In this document: one piece after another, positions 26,406 to 34,849 of the stretch | How positions within the stretch are numbered: the stretch's first letter is position 1 | How the letters are laid out: every line of letters begins with the position of its first letter | NCBI RefSeq assembly: GCF_900187065.1 | Contig: NZ_LT906483.1 | Location: 3,844,001 to 3,908,000, forward strand | DNA: 64,000 bases | Direction: 5' to 3' | Origin: Mycolicibacterium thermoresistibile | GTDB taxonomy: Bacteria > Actinomycetota > Actinomycetes > Mycobacteriales > Mycobacteriaceae | Made by a program: the position numbers and the translations under genes | The notes under the pieces: generated by a model | What the model was told of the DNA's origin: nothing | Database searches by the model: none | What the model saw: the letters and a program-made list of their open reading frames with translations, nothing else

Positions 26406-27755
26406 ATGAACCGGCTACACGAGAAACTGCAGGACGTCTACGAGGAAGTAGCGCGGCGTAACCCCGGCGAGGACGAGTTCCATCAGTCGGTGTACGAAGT
26501 GCTCCAGAGCCTCGGCCCGGTGGTGGCCAAGCACCCCGAGTACGCCGATTCGGCGGTGATCCGCCGGCTGTGCGAGCCGGAACGGCAGATCATCTTCCGG
26601 GTGCCCTGGGTCGACGACAACGGCACCGTGCAGATCAACCGGGGCTTCCGGGTGGAGTTCAACTCCGCGCTCGGCCCGTTCAAGGGCGGGCTGCGCTTCC
26701 ACCCGACCGTCTACCTGGGCATCGTGAAATTCCTGGGCTTCGAGCAGATCTTCAAGAACTCGCTGACCGGGATGCCGATCGGCGGCGGCAAGGGCGGCGC
26801 CGATTTCGACCCCAAGGGCCGCTCCGACGCCGAGGTGATGCGGTTCTGCCAGTCGTTCATGACCGAGCTGTACCGCCACCTCGGTGAGTACACCGACGTG
26901 CCGGCCGGCGACACCGGCGTCGGCATGCGCGAGATCGGCTACCTGTTCGGCCAGTACAAGCGCATCACCAACCGCTACGAATCCGGGGTGCTGACCGGCA
27001 AGGGCACCACCTGGGGCGGTTCACAGGTGCGCACCGAGGCCACCGGCTACGGCACGGTGTTCTTCGTCAACGAGATCCTCAAGTCCACCGACGACACCTT
27101 CGAGGGCAAGACCGCGGTGGTGTCCGGTTCGGGCAATGTGGCGATCTACGCCATCGAGAAGATCCACGAGCTCGGCGGCACGGTGGTGGCCTGTTCGGAC
27201 TCGTCCGGCTACGTCTACGACCCGAAGGGCATCGACCTCGAGATCCTCAAGGAGATCAAGGAGGTGCGCCGCGGCCGGATCGCCGAGTACGCCGAGATGC
27301 GGGCCGGTGCAGCGCAATTCGTCAAGGACCGCAATGTCTGGGAGGTGCCCTGCGACATCGCGATCCCCTGCGCCACCCAGAACGAGATCAATGGTGACGA
27401 GGCGGCCGCGCTGATCAAGAACGGCTGCCGGATCGTCGCCGAGGGCGCGAACATGCCGTGCTCGCCGTCGGCGATCAAACAGTTCAACGAGGCCGGGGTG
27501 ATCTTCGCCCCGGGCAAGGCGGCCAACGCCGGCGGGGTGGCCACCAGCGCCCTGGAGATGCAGCAGAACGCCTCCCGCGATTCGTGGACGTTCGTCGACA
27601 CCGAACTGCGACTGGAGCAGATCATGCGGCGCATCCACAACCGCTGCCTGGTGACCGCCGAGGAGTACGGTCAGCCCGGCAACTACGTGGCCGGCGCGAA
27701 CATCGCCGGGTTCATCCGGGTGGCTGACGCGATGCTGGCCCTGGGGCTGGTCTGA
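26406..27755 (+). CDS. gdhA: NADP-dependent glutamate dehydrogenase (hexameric)
   Basis: This 449-residue enzyme converts 2-oxoglutarate and ammonium to glutamate. It has FNSALGPFKGGLRFHP, the active-site lysine region PIGGGKGGADFDPKGRSD, PAGDTGVGMREIGYLFG, the Rossmann motif VVSGSGNVAIYA and EGANMPCSP. The size is that of the small bacterial NADP type, distinct from the 180-kDa NAD-GDH. It follows metG by 72 bp and may have its own promoter. Confidence 0.96.
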   Translation: MNRLHEKLQDVYEEVARRNPGEDEFHQSVYEVLQSLGPVVAKHPEYADSAVIRRLCEPERQIIFRVPWVDDNGTVQINRGFRVEFNSALGPFKGGLRFHPTVYLGIVKFLGFEQIFKNSLTGMPIGGGKGGADFDPKGRSDAEVMRFCQSFMTELYRHLGEYTDVPAGDTGVGMREIGYLFGQYKRITNRYESGVLTGKGTTWGGSQVRTEATGYGTVFFVNEILKSTDDTFEGKTAVVSGSGNVAIYAIEKIHELGGTVVACSDSSGYVYDPKGIDLEILKEIKEVRRGRIAEYAEMRAGAAQFVKDRNVWEVPCDIAIPCATQNEINGDEAAALIKNGCRIVAEGANMPCSPSAIKQFNEAGVIFAPGKAANAGGVATSALEMQQNASRDSWTFVDTELRLEQIMRRIHNRCLVTAEEYGQPGNYVAGANIAGFIRVADAMLALGLV

Positions 27756-27787
27756 CACCTCCGACCGACCGACGGCCCGTGACTTAG

Positions 27788-27812
27788 GTCACACCGGGGG
27801 CGGGTCCGTCAC
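27788..27812 (+). promoter_or_regulatory. GTCAC direct-repeat site upstream of oxidoreductase/ECF41 module 1
   Basis: GTCAC occurs at 27788 and 27808, 20 bp start to start. Read as a sigma site, it is GGTCACA-N13-CGTC, close to the reported ECF41 pattern of a TGTCACA -35 and CGTC -10. The first gene starts 60 bp further on. The same arrangement occurs at 29976-30000. Confidence 0.55.
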
Positions 27813-27871
27813 GTTCGGGGGTCGCCCGGTGTCTTGAAGGCGTAAGCACGTTCAAGACCCAGGGAGCTGAC

Positions 27872-29050
27872 ATGACCTCCAACACCGGCACCTCCGTTTC
27901 CCGCGTCGTGGTCATCGGCGGCGGGTATGCCGGAGTGATGGCCGCCAACCGCCTCCGGCTCGACCCGTCCGTCGACGTGACGCTGATCAACCCCCGCCCC
28001 GACTTCGTCGAACGCATCCGGCTGCACCAGCTGGTGACGGGTTCGGACGACGCGGTGGTGGACTTCGCGACGGTGCTCCACCCCGATGTGCGCCTGGTGG
28101 TCGACACCGCCGAGCGCATCGACGCAGCGGACCGCAGCGTCGCACTGGCCTCCGGCGGCACGGTGTCCTACGACCACCTGATCTACGCCGTGGGCAGCAA
28201 CGCGGGACCGTCGACGGTGCCCGGAGTCGGCGAATTCGCCTACTCCGTCACCGAATTCGAAGACGCCCAGCGGCTGCGCCGCGCCGTCGACGCACGGCCG
28301 TGCGACGCCCCGATCACGGTGGTCGGCGCCGGGCCGACCGGCCTGGAGATGGCCGCCGAACTCGCCGAACAGGGCCGCACCGTCACCCTGGTGGGCGACG
28401 CGATCGGGCCCTACCTCAGCGAGCCGGGCTGGCGCGCGGTGGCCAAACGGTTCCGCAGGCTCGGGGTGCGGACGGTCGAGGCGCGGGTGGCCGAGGTGCG
28501 CGCCGATGCGGTGCTGCTCGCCGACGGCCGCCGCCTCGACAGCGCGGTCACCGTGTGGACCGCCGGGTTCGCCGTGCCGGATCTGGCCGCGCGCAGCGGG
28601 CTGAGCACCGACGCGATCGGCCGGTTGCGCACCGACGAGACCCTGACCAGCGTCGACGACGACCGCATCGTGGCGGCCGGGGACGCCGCCGCACCGTCGG
28701 GGCAGCCGCTGCGGATGAGCTGCCAGGCCGCCGGCCCGCTGGGGGCGCAGGCCGCCGACACCGTGCTGAGCCGGATCGCCGGGGACCGGCCGGCCCCGCT
28801 GGACCAGGCGTTCGCCGGGCAGTGCATCAGCCTGGGCCGCGACGCCGGCATCATCCAGTTGGCCCGCCGCGACGACACCGCGATTCCGGTGTTCCTGTCC
28901 GGGCGCGCCGCCGCCTGGGTCAAGGAGCGGGTGTGCCGGGGCACCATCTGGGCGCTGGCGCGGGAGGCCCGCAGGCCCGGCTCGTATCTGTGGCTCAAGG
29001 GCGGCAGGCGGCCGGCCCAGCCGGCGCTCGACGAGATGGCGGTGTCATGA
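27872..29050 (+). CDS. FAD-dependent pyridine nucleotide oxidoreductase, module 1
   Basis: This 392-residue flavoprotein resembles type II NADH dehydrogenase/AIF-like enzymes. The FAD Rossmann motif is VVVIGGGYAGVMAANRLR (from residue 11). A second dinucleotide motif is VVGAGPTGLEMAAELAEQG. The late FAD motif is DDRIVAAGDAAAPSG. There is no obvious C-terminal membrane anchor. It overlaps the sigma gene by ATGA, so they are one operon. Oxidoreductases are among the usual partners of ECF41 sigma factors. Its substrate is unknown. Confidence 0.88.
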   Translation: MTSNTGTSVSRVVVIGGGYAGVMAANRLRLDPSVDVTLINPRPDFVERIRLHQLVTGSDDAVVDFATVLHPDVRLVVDTAERIDAADRSVALASGGTVSYDHLIYAVGSNAGPSTVPGVGEFAYSVTEFEDAQRLRRAVDARPCDAPITVVGAGPTGLEMAAELAEQGRTVTLVGDAIGPYLSEPGWRAVAKRFRRLGVRTVEARVAEVRADAVLLADGRRLDSAVTVWTAGFAVPDLAARSGLSTDAIGRLRTDETLTSVDDDRIVAAGDAAAPSGQPLRMSCQAAGPLGAQAADTVLSRIAGDRPAPLDQAFAGQCISLGRDAGIIQLARRDDTAIPVFLSGRAAAWVKERVCRGTIWALAREARRPGSYLWLKGGRRPAQPALDEMAVS

Positions 29051-29967
29051 CCGGTTCCGGCGCACCGTCCGCCCGCGGCGACGAGCATGCCGAACGGTTC
29101 ACCCATCTGCGGCCGTTGCTGTTCACGATCGCCTACGAAATCCTCGGCTCGGCAACGGAAGCCGACGACGTGCTGCAGGAGAGCTATCTGCGGTGGGCCG
29201 AGGTGGACCTGGCGGCCGTGCGCGACACCAAGTCGTATCTGGCCAAGCTGGTGAGCCGGCAGGCGCTCAACGCGCTGCGCGCGGGAGCCCGCCGGCGCGA
29301 GGACTACGTCGGCCCGTGGCTGCCCGAGCCGCTGCTGCTCGAGGAGCGCGACGCGTCGGCCGACGTGGTCCTCGCCGAATCGGTGTCGATGGCGATGATG
29401 GTGGTGCTCGAAAGCCTCACCCCCGATGAGCGCGCGGTGTTCGTGCTGCGTGAGGTGTTCGGCTTCGAGTACGGCGAAATCGCCACCACGGTGGGCAAAT
29501 CCGTGACCGCGGTGCGTCAGATCGCGCACCGGGCCCGGTCGCACGTGCATGCCCGGCGCAAACGGTTCGAACCGGTCGACCCCGAAGTGTCCATGGAGAT
29601 CACCGAACGGTTCCTGACCGCGGCGAGCACCGGCGACATGGACGGCCTGCTGGCCATGCTGGCGCCCGACGCCACCTGGACCGCCGACGGCGGCGGAAAG
29701 GCCACCGCGGCCCGGCGCCCGATCGTGGGCGCCGAGAAGGTGGCCGCGGTGATCCTGGGCATCTTCCGGGCCGGTCAACGGCTGCCCGATGTCCGGATCG
29801 AGACCGCGATCTACAACTGCGCACCGGCGGTGGTGGTCTACAGCCGCGACAACCTGGAGGGGGTGTTCACCGTCGAGGTGGTCGACGGCAGGATCACCCA
29901 CTTCTACGCGGTGCGCAATCCGGAGAAGCTGGCCGCCGTCGACACCCCACGCCAGATCAGCCGATAG
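29047..29967 (+). CDS. ECF41-type sigma factor (SigJ-like), module 1
   Basis: This 306-residue ECF sigma factor has sigma2 (LLFTIAYEILGSATEADDVLQ), sigma4 (LTPDERAVFVLREVFGFEYG and VGKSVTAVRQIAHRAR) and a fused C-terminal SnoaL-like domain of about 115 residues. The ECF41 signatures are all visible: YVGPWLPEPL in the linker, DGGGK and NPEKL in the tail. In this group the fused domain replaces a separate anti-sigma factor. ATG 29047 overlaps the oxidoreductase stop. It probably controls its own operon. Confidence 0.92.
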   Translation: MTGSGAPSARGDEHAERFTHLRPLLFTIAYEILGSATEADDVLQESYLRWAEVDLAAVRDTKSYLAKLVSRQALNALRAGARRREDYVGPWLPEPLLLEERDASADVVLAESVSMAMMVVLESLTPDERAVFVLREVFGFEYGEIATTVGKSVTAVRQIAHRARSHVHARRKRFEPVDPEVSMEITERFLTAASTGDMDGLLAMLAPDATWTADGGGKATAARRPIVGAEKVAAVILGIFRAGQRLPDVRIETAIYNCAPAVVVYSRDNLEGVFTVEVVDGRITHFYAVRNPEKLAAVDTPRQISR

Positions 29968-29975
29968 TGGCATGC

Positions 29976-30000
29976 GTCACACTGAAGGTGGTGTTGTCAC
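29976..30000 (+). promoter_or_regulatory. GTCAC direct-repeat site upstream of oxidoreductase/ECF41 module 2
   Basis: GTCAC occurs at 29976 and 29996, again 20 bp apart, forming CGTCACA-N13-TGTC. It lies just after the stop of sigma gene 1 and 30 bp before the second oxidoreductase start. The match in both sequence and spacing to the module 1 site suggests a duplicated promoter or operator. Confidence 0.55.
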
Positions 30001-30029
30001 ATCTGCGCCGCGACCGGGATCTCAAGGGC

Positions 30030-31253
30030 ATGACTGGACACAACGCAAGAACCCCTGAAATCGGGCGGGACACCCGCGGTCCGAAGGTCGTCGTCATCGG
30101 CGGCGGATACGCCGGCACCCTGGCAGCCAACCGGCTGCAACGGCGTGCCGACGTCGACATCACGCTGGTCAACGCCCGCCCGACGATGGTGCAGCGGCTG
30201 CAACTGCACCGGCTCGCGGCCGGAACCGCCGACGCCGACGAGGTCACCGCCGACTACCGGGGCCTGCTCGGCGCGCGGGTGCGGCTGGTGGTCGGGGAGG
30301 CCACCCGCATCGACACCGCCGCCCGCCGGGTGCAGCTGCGCTCGGGCGCCCCGCTGGAGTACGACTATCTGATCTACGCGGTCGGCAGCACCTCTGCGGT
30401 GCCCGAATCCGTTCCCGGCGCAGCCGAATTCGCGTACCCGATGGCGGATTTCGAGTCGGCGCAACGGCTGCGCGCCGTCGTCGACGAGCTTCCGGCACAG
30501 GCCTGGATCACCGTGGTGGGGGCCGGGCTCACCGGCATCGAGATCGCCGCCGAGCTCGCCGAACAGGACCGCACCGTCTCCCTGGTCTGCGGTGGCCGGC
30601 TGGCCCCGGCGTTCGGCGAACCCGCCCGGCGGTCGATCGCGGCCTGGCTGACCGCCCACCACGTGGCGGTCCTCGAGGACGACTCGGTCGTCGAAGTCCG
30701 CCCCGACGCGGTGGTGTTCGCCGACGGTGCGGTGCGGCCCAGCGCCGTCACCGTCTGGGCAGGCGGATTCGGGGTGCCGCAACTGGCGGCGGCCAGCGGT
30801 CTGAGCACCGACGCGCTCGGCCGGCTGCGCACCGATGACACGCTGACCAGCGTCGACGACGACCGCATCGTCGGCGCCGGGGATGCGGTCACGTCGTCGG
30901 CCACGCCGCTGCGGATGAGTTGCTACGCGGCCGCGCCCACCGCGGCCACCGCGGCCGACACCGTGCTGAGCCGGCTCGACGGCGCCGAACCGGCCCCGTT
31001 CGCGCTGGCGTACGTGGGGTCCACGGTCGGGCTCGGCCGGCGCGCGGCCGTCGCCCAGTTCACCCGCGCCGATGACTCCCCGCTGCGCGCCCACCTGCGT
31101 GGCCGCATCCCCGCACTGATCAAGGACGCGGTGGTGAAGGGAACGCTGTGGTCCATCCGCCGCGAGGCCCGCAAACCCGGTGCCACGATCTGGTACCGGG
31201 GCCGGCGCTCCGCCGCACCGGCGCCCGTCCCCGAACCCGAAACGGTCCGGTGA
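30030..31253 (+). CDS. FAD-dependent pyridine nucleotide oxidoreductase, module 2
   Basis: This 407-residue paralogue of the module 1 flavoprotein shares KVVVIGGGYAGTLAANRLQ, YLIYAVGSTSAVP, VVGAGLTGIEIAAELAEQD and the segment RTDDTLTSVDDDRIVGAGDA. ATG 30030 after caaggg is chosen over an in-frame GTG at 29967 that would overlap the sigma 1 stop. Its stop overlaps the second sigma start (GTGA). The two flavoproteins differ most in the N-terminal 20 residues and C-terminal tail, so they may use different acceptors. Confidence 0.88.
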   Translation: MTGHNARTPEIGRDTRGPKVVVIGGGYAGTLAANRLQRRADVDITLVNARPTMVQRLQLHRLAAGTADADEVTADYRGLLGARVRLVVGEATRIDTAARRVQLRSGAPLEYDYLIYAVGSTSAVPESVPGAAEFAYPMADFESAQRLRAVVDELPAQAWITVVGAGLTGIEIAAELAEQDRTVSLVCGGRLAPAFGEPARRSIAAWLTAHHVAVLEDDSVVEVRPDAVVFADGAVRPSAVTVWAGGFGVPQLAAASGLSTDALGRLRTDDTLTSVDDDRIVGAGDAVTSSATPLRMSCYAAAPTAATAADTVLSRLDGAEPAPFALAYVGSTVGLGRRAAVAQFTRADDSPLRAHLRGRIPALIKDAVVKGTLWSIRREARKPGATIWYRGRRSAAPAPVPEPETVR

Positions 31254-32170
31254 CCGTGGGCTCCGCCGCCGGCGCGGCCGACGGTGAACACGCCGAACGG
31301 TTCACCCTGCTGCGGCCGCTGCTGTTCACCATCGCCTACGAGATACTCGGTTCGGCGACCGAAGCCGACGACGTGCTGCAGGACGGTTATCTGCGCTGGT
31401 CGCAGGTGGACCTCGGGACGGTGCGCGACACCAAGGCGTTTCTGGCGCAACTGATCACCCGGGAAGCGCTGAAGGTGCTGCGCACCCGCTCCCGGCGCCG
31501 CGAGGATTACGTGGGGCCGTGGCTGCCCGAGCCGCTGCTGCTCGAGGATCACGACCCCGAATCCGATGTGGTGCTCGCCGAATCGGTGTCGATGGCGATG
31601 CTGGTGCTGCTGGAGACGCTCTCCCCCGACGAGCGCGCGGTGTTCGTGCTGCGCGAGGTGTTCGACTTCGACTACGACGAAATCGCCGGGGCGGTCGGCA
31701 AATCCGTGCCCGCGGTGCGGCAGGTCGCGCACCGTTCCCGCGAGCATGTGCGGGCCCGGCGCAAACGTTTCGACCCGGTGCCGGCGGCCCAGACCACCGA
31801 ACTCGCCGAGGAGTTCATTCATGCGGCCACCACCGGCGATCTGGATCGCCTGCTGTCGTTGTTGGCGCCCGGCGCGACGTTCACCACCGACCACGGCGGC
31901 AAGGCGCCGGCGGTGGCCCGCCCGGTCGAGGGTGCGAAGAAGGTCGCCAACCTGGTGATGGGGTTCTTCCGGAACCGCCACCGGGTACCGGATCTGCGGT
32001 TGGAGGCGACCAACTGCAACCACGCTCCGGCAGTGCTGGTCTACACCGGCGATCATCTCGAAGCCGTGGTGCTGCTGGAGATCGTCGACGGCGCGATCAC
32101 CAATCTCTACGCCACCCGCAATCCGGACAAACTGGCCGCAGTCGCCGCGCCCCGCACCATCACTCGCTAG
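31250..32170 (+). CDS. ECF41-type sigma factor (SigJ-like), module 2
   Basis: This 306-residue protein, the same length as module 1's sigma, has the same sigma2 and sigma4 sequences (YEILGSATEADDVLQ, LSPDERAVFVLREVFDFDYD), linker YVGPWLPEPL and tail motif NPDKL. The tail motif that is DGGGK in the paralogue is DHGGK here. GTG 31250 overlaps the preceding stop; GTG 31256 is also possible. Its last 11 bp overlap the end of the convergent PE-PPE hydrolase gene. Confidence 0.92.
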   Translation: MTVGSAAGAADGEHAERFTLLRPLLFTIAYEILGSATEADDVLQDGYLRWSQVDLGTVRDTKAFLAQLITREALKVLRTRSRRREDYVGPWLPEPLLLEDHDPESDVVLAESVSMAMLVLLETLSPDERAVFVLREVFDFDYDEIAGAVGKSVPAVRQVAHRSREHVRARRKRFDPVPAAQTTELAEEFIHAATTGDLDRLLSLLAPGATFTTDHGGKAPAVARPVEGAKKVANLVMGFFRNRHRVPDLRLEATNCNHAPAVLVYTGDHLEAVVLLEIVDGAITNLYATRNPDKLAAVAAPRTITR

Positions 32171-33476
32171 CGTCGTCGGCCTCGGCCGCCGCCGGAGGTG
32201 CCGCACTCTCGTTCGGTTCAGCCGGTTCGGGCTGACCGGCCGGCGCGTCGGGGGTGACGTCGGGGGTGACGTCGGGGGTCGGGGTGGCGGCCGGTTCGCC
32301 GCGGCGCAGTCCGGGCACCGCACGCAGGCTGTTGCGTACCAGATGACGTGCACTGACCGGCTTTTCCCGTTTCAGGGTGGACCGGCCGGTCTGCACCGGG
32401 GGTTCTTCGACCGGGGCTTCGACGACCGGGGTCCGCTTGTCCGGCGTGGATGTCGCGGACGCCACGGTGATGCCCTGCCCGGCATTGTGCTGTGTCGCTG
32501 GCCCGGGCGCCGGAGTGAGCGGCGGCAGCACCCGCACCGGGGCCGGCTCGCCGTACGGGGTGTTGCGGTCGTAGCCGAGGTCGACGATGCGGCGCACATA
32601 CGGTTCGAGGGCGTCGACGAACTCCTCCGGCACACCGAGGTCCCGCAGCGGCCGCAGCAGCGGCAACTGTTCGGTGCGGATGAGGTAGTAGGTGGTGTCC
32701 CCGTACTGTTGCACGATCGTCCGCTCCGGATCATCGAGGATGTCCGGGTTCTCGGTCAGCAGCTCGTAGTACCCGCCGTGCAGGTAGTAGATGCCCAGGA
32801 TCGCGTTGGCGGTGGCGACCAGGTTCAGCGGATAACGCGGAAAGTCGGCCCAGCCGTCGAATTCGCGGGCCACGTCATAGCTGTCGAACGGACCGTCGGC
32901 CGGAGCCGGGGTGGCGCCGTTGAAGGTGACCCCCAGGATGGGGATGTACAGCCCCGGGAACCGCGCCAGCAGGCCGCCGTTGGGCCGGTTCGGGTTGGCC
33001 ACCATCACGAATGTCACATCCGGCGCGGTGTCCGGGTCGGGATACTCGGCGAGCAGCCGCTGCTTCTCCTTCGTCGCGATCACCGCGCTCTGCGAGTGGC
33101 CGAACACCACGATCGGGGTGTCGCTTTCGATCGCGCCGTCGACCATCGGGGTGAGCATGGCCTGACCCGCCGCCACCGAGGCGTCGAAGGTCAGCGAATC
33201 CAGCCCGGTGGCCGGCCAGAACTCGCCGGGCACCCCGAGGTAGTCGACCGCCCCGGGAGCGCCCGCCGTCGCGCCGATCACCGCGGTCGCGTACGCGGTG
33301 AACTCGTCCTGGCTCGGGATGTAGCCGATCTTGGTGCCCGGCATGATGATCGCGTCGGCCGTCGCGGTCAGCCGCAGCGCGGCGGCCCGCTCGGGCTGCC
33401 CGGCCGGGCTCGCGACGCCGACCCCGCCCCACGTCAGCGCGCCAACAGCCACCACACCGATGAATGCTCGTCTCAC
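32160..33476 (-). CDS. Secreted PE-PPE-domain alpha/beta hydrolase
   Basis: This 438-residue protein has a signal peptide (VRRAFIGVVAVGALTWGGVG, cleaved after about residue 26) and the PE-PPE hydrolase domain with nucleophile motif VFGHSQSAVIAT, NPNRPNGGLLARFPG and YYLIRTEQLPLL. The last 110 residues are Pro/Thr/Glu-rich low complexity, with TPDVTPDVTPD. Such proteins are serine esterases of the mycobacterial envelope; the substrate is unknown. GTG 33476 follows gggaggag. The longer upstream frame is not needed. It is divergent from pabB. Confidence 0.86.
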   Translation of the reverse strand: MRRAFIGVVAVGALTWGGVGVASPAGQPERAAALRLTATADAIIMPGTKIGYIPSQDEFTAYATAVIGATAGAPGAVDYLGVPGEFWPATGLDSLTFDASVAAGQAMLTPMVDGAIESDTPIVVFGHSQSAVIATKEKQRLLAEYPDPDTAPDVTFVMVANPNRPNGGLLARFPGLYIPILGVTFNGATPAPADGPFDSYDVAREFDGWADFPRYPLNLVATANAILGIYYLHGGYYELLTENPDILDDPERTIVQQYGDTTYYLIRTEQLPLLRPLRDLGVPEEFVDALEPYVRRIVDLGYDRNTPYGEPAPVRVLPPLTPAPGPATQHNAGQGITVASATSTPDKRTPVVEAPVEEPPVQTGRSTLKREKPVSARHLVRNSLRAVPGLRRGEPAATPTPDVTPDVTPDAPAGQPEPAEPNESAAPPAAAEADDASE

Positions 33477-33562
33477 GAGCAACTCCTCCCACCCCGCAAC
33501 ACTGCAGCAAACAATACCCGGGTGCGGGCGCCGCGCGTCGGCGGTTCTGACAGGCTGAGGAC

Positions 33563-34849
33563 GTGAGAATCGAGGCCTTGGGCGAACTCGGCCCCGCGAC
33601 GGCGGTGTTACGCACCCTCGAAGCGGCCACCGCCGCCCGCGGTCTGCCGCCACCTGCGGCGTTGATCGGCGACTGGTTCGGGGCGCGGGCCGTCATCGCA
33701 CCCTCGGTCGCGGTGGAACCGGTCGCGCCCGACGCGGTGTTCGCGGGGCCGACCGGCGTCGGCGGGACGGCCGTCGGCGGAGGCTGGTTCGGCTACCTGT
33801 CCTACCCGGACAGCCCCGATGCGGGGGACCGTTCCCCGGAAAGCCGGGCCGCGCGCCTTCCGGAAGCCGCAGGCGGCTGGTCCGACTGTGTGCTGCGCCA
33901 GGACCGCGACGGCCGCTGGTGGTACGAGAGCCTCACCGGCACAACCGTTCCCGACTGGGTGGTGGCGGCCCTGCGCACCCCGCAGCCGTCGCGGCCGCAC
34001 ATTGTGCGGTGGACGCCACCCGACCGCACCGCCCACCGGTTCGGGGTGACGGCCTGCCTGGACGCCATCGGCGCCGGGGAGATCTACCAGGCATGTGTGT
34101 GCACCCAGTTCGTCGGCCGCATCGACGGCGCACCGATCGACTTCTTCGCCGACACCGTCGCCCGGACCGGACCGGCGCGCGCGGCCTACCTCGCCGGGCG
34201 GTGGGGCGCGGTGGCGTCGCTGTCCCCGGAACTGTTCCTGCGCCGGACGGGCGAGCACATCGCGTCCAGCCCGATCAAGGGCACCCTGCCCCGCGACGCC
34301 GACCCGGCCGCGCTGCGCGCGTCGGTCAAGGACGTCGCCGAGAACATCATGATCGTCGACCTGGTGCGCAACGATCTCGGCCGCATCGCCCGCACCGGCA
34401 GCGTCACCGTGCCCGAACTGCTGGCGGTGCGACCGGCCCCCGGGGTGTGGCATCTGGTGTCCACCGTGGCCGCCCGGGTGGATCCCGCCGTGCCGATGGC
34501 CGCCGTGCTGGCCGCGGCCTTCCCGCCGGCGTCGGTCACCGGTACCCCGAAACTGCGGGCCCGCCAACTGCTCTCCCGCTGGGAGCCGTTCCGGCGCGGG
34601 GTGTACTGCGGCACCGTCGGGCTGGCGTCGCCGGTGGCGGGCTGTGAACTCAACGTGGCGATCCGCACCGTCGAGTTCGACCCGCACGGCGCCGCGGTGC
34701 TCGGCGTCGGCGGTGGCATCACCGCGGACTCCGATCCCGATCGGGAATGGCAGGAGTGCCTCGACAAGGCCGCCCCGTTCGTCGGAGCGGACCGAGGTCC
34801 GCGTCTAGGCTCGCGCCCGCAGGACGGCGTCGTACAGCTCACGACGTGA
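33563..34849 (+). CDS. pabB: Aminodeoxychorismate synthase component I
   Basis: This 428-residue chorismate-utilising enzyme makes 4-amino-4-deoxychorismate for folate. The catalytic core has GEIYQACVCTQF, SLSPELFLRR, the lysine motif SSPIKGTLPR, ENIMIVDLVRNDLGRIA and SVTGTPKLRA, with GVGGGITADSDPDREWQECL at the end. The PIKGT motif separates it from anthranilate synthase. GTG 33563 follows tgagga. Its 3' end overlaps the convergent rsmI by 45 bp, an unusually long overlap. The order matches Rv1005c-Rv1003 of M. tuberculosis. Confidence 0.93.
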   Translation: MRIEALGELGPATAVLRTLEAATAARGLPPPAALIGDWFGARAVIAPSVAVEPVAPDAVFAGPTGVGGTAVGGGWFGYLSYPDSPDAGDRSPESRAARLPEAAGGWSDCVLRQDRDGRWWYESLTGTTVPDWVVAALRTPQPSRPHIVRWTPPDRTAHRFGVTACLDAIGAGEIYQACVCTQFVGRIDGAPIDFFADTVARTGPARAAYLAGRWGAVASLSPELFLRRTGEHIASSPIKGTLPRDADPAALRASVKDVAENIMIVDLVRNDLGRIARTGSVTVPELLAVRPAPGVWHLVSTVAARVDPAVPMAAVLAAAFPPASVTGTPKLRARQLLSRWEPFRRGVYCGTVGLASPVAGCELNVAIRTVEFDPHGAAVLGVGGGITADSDPDREWQECLDKAAPFVGADRGPRLGSRPQDGVVQLTT

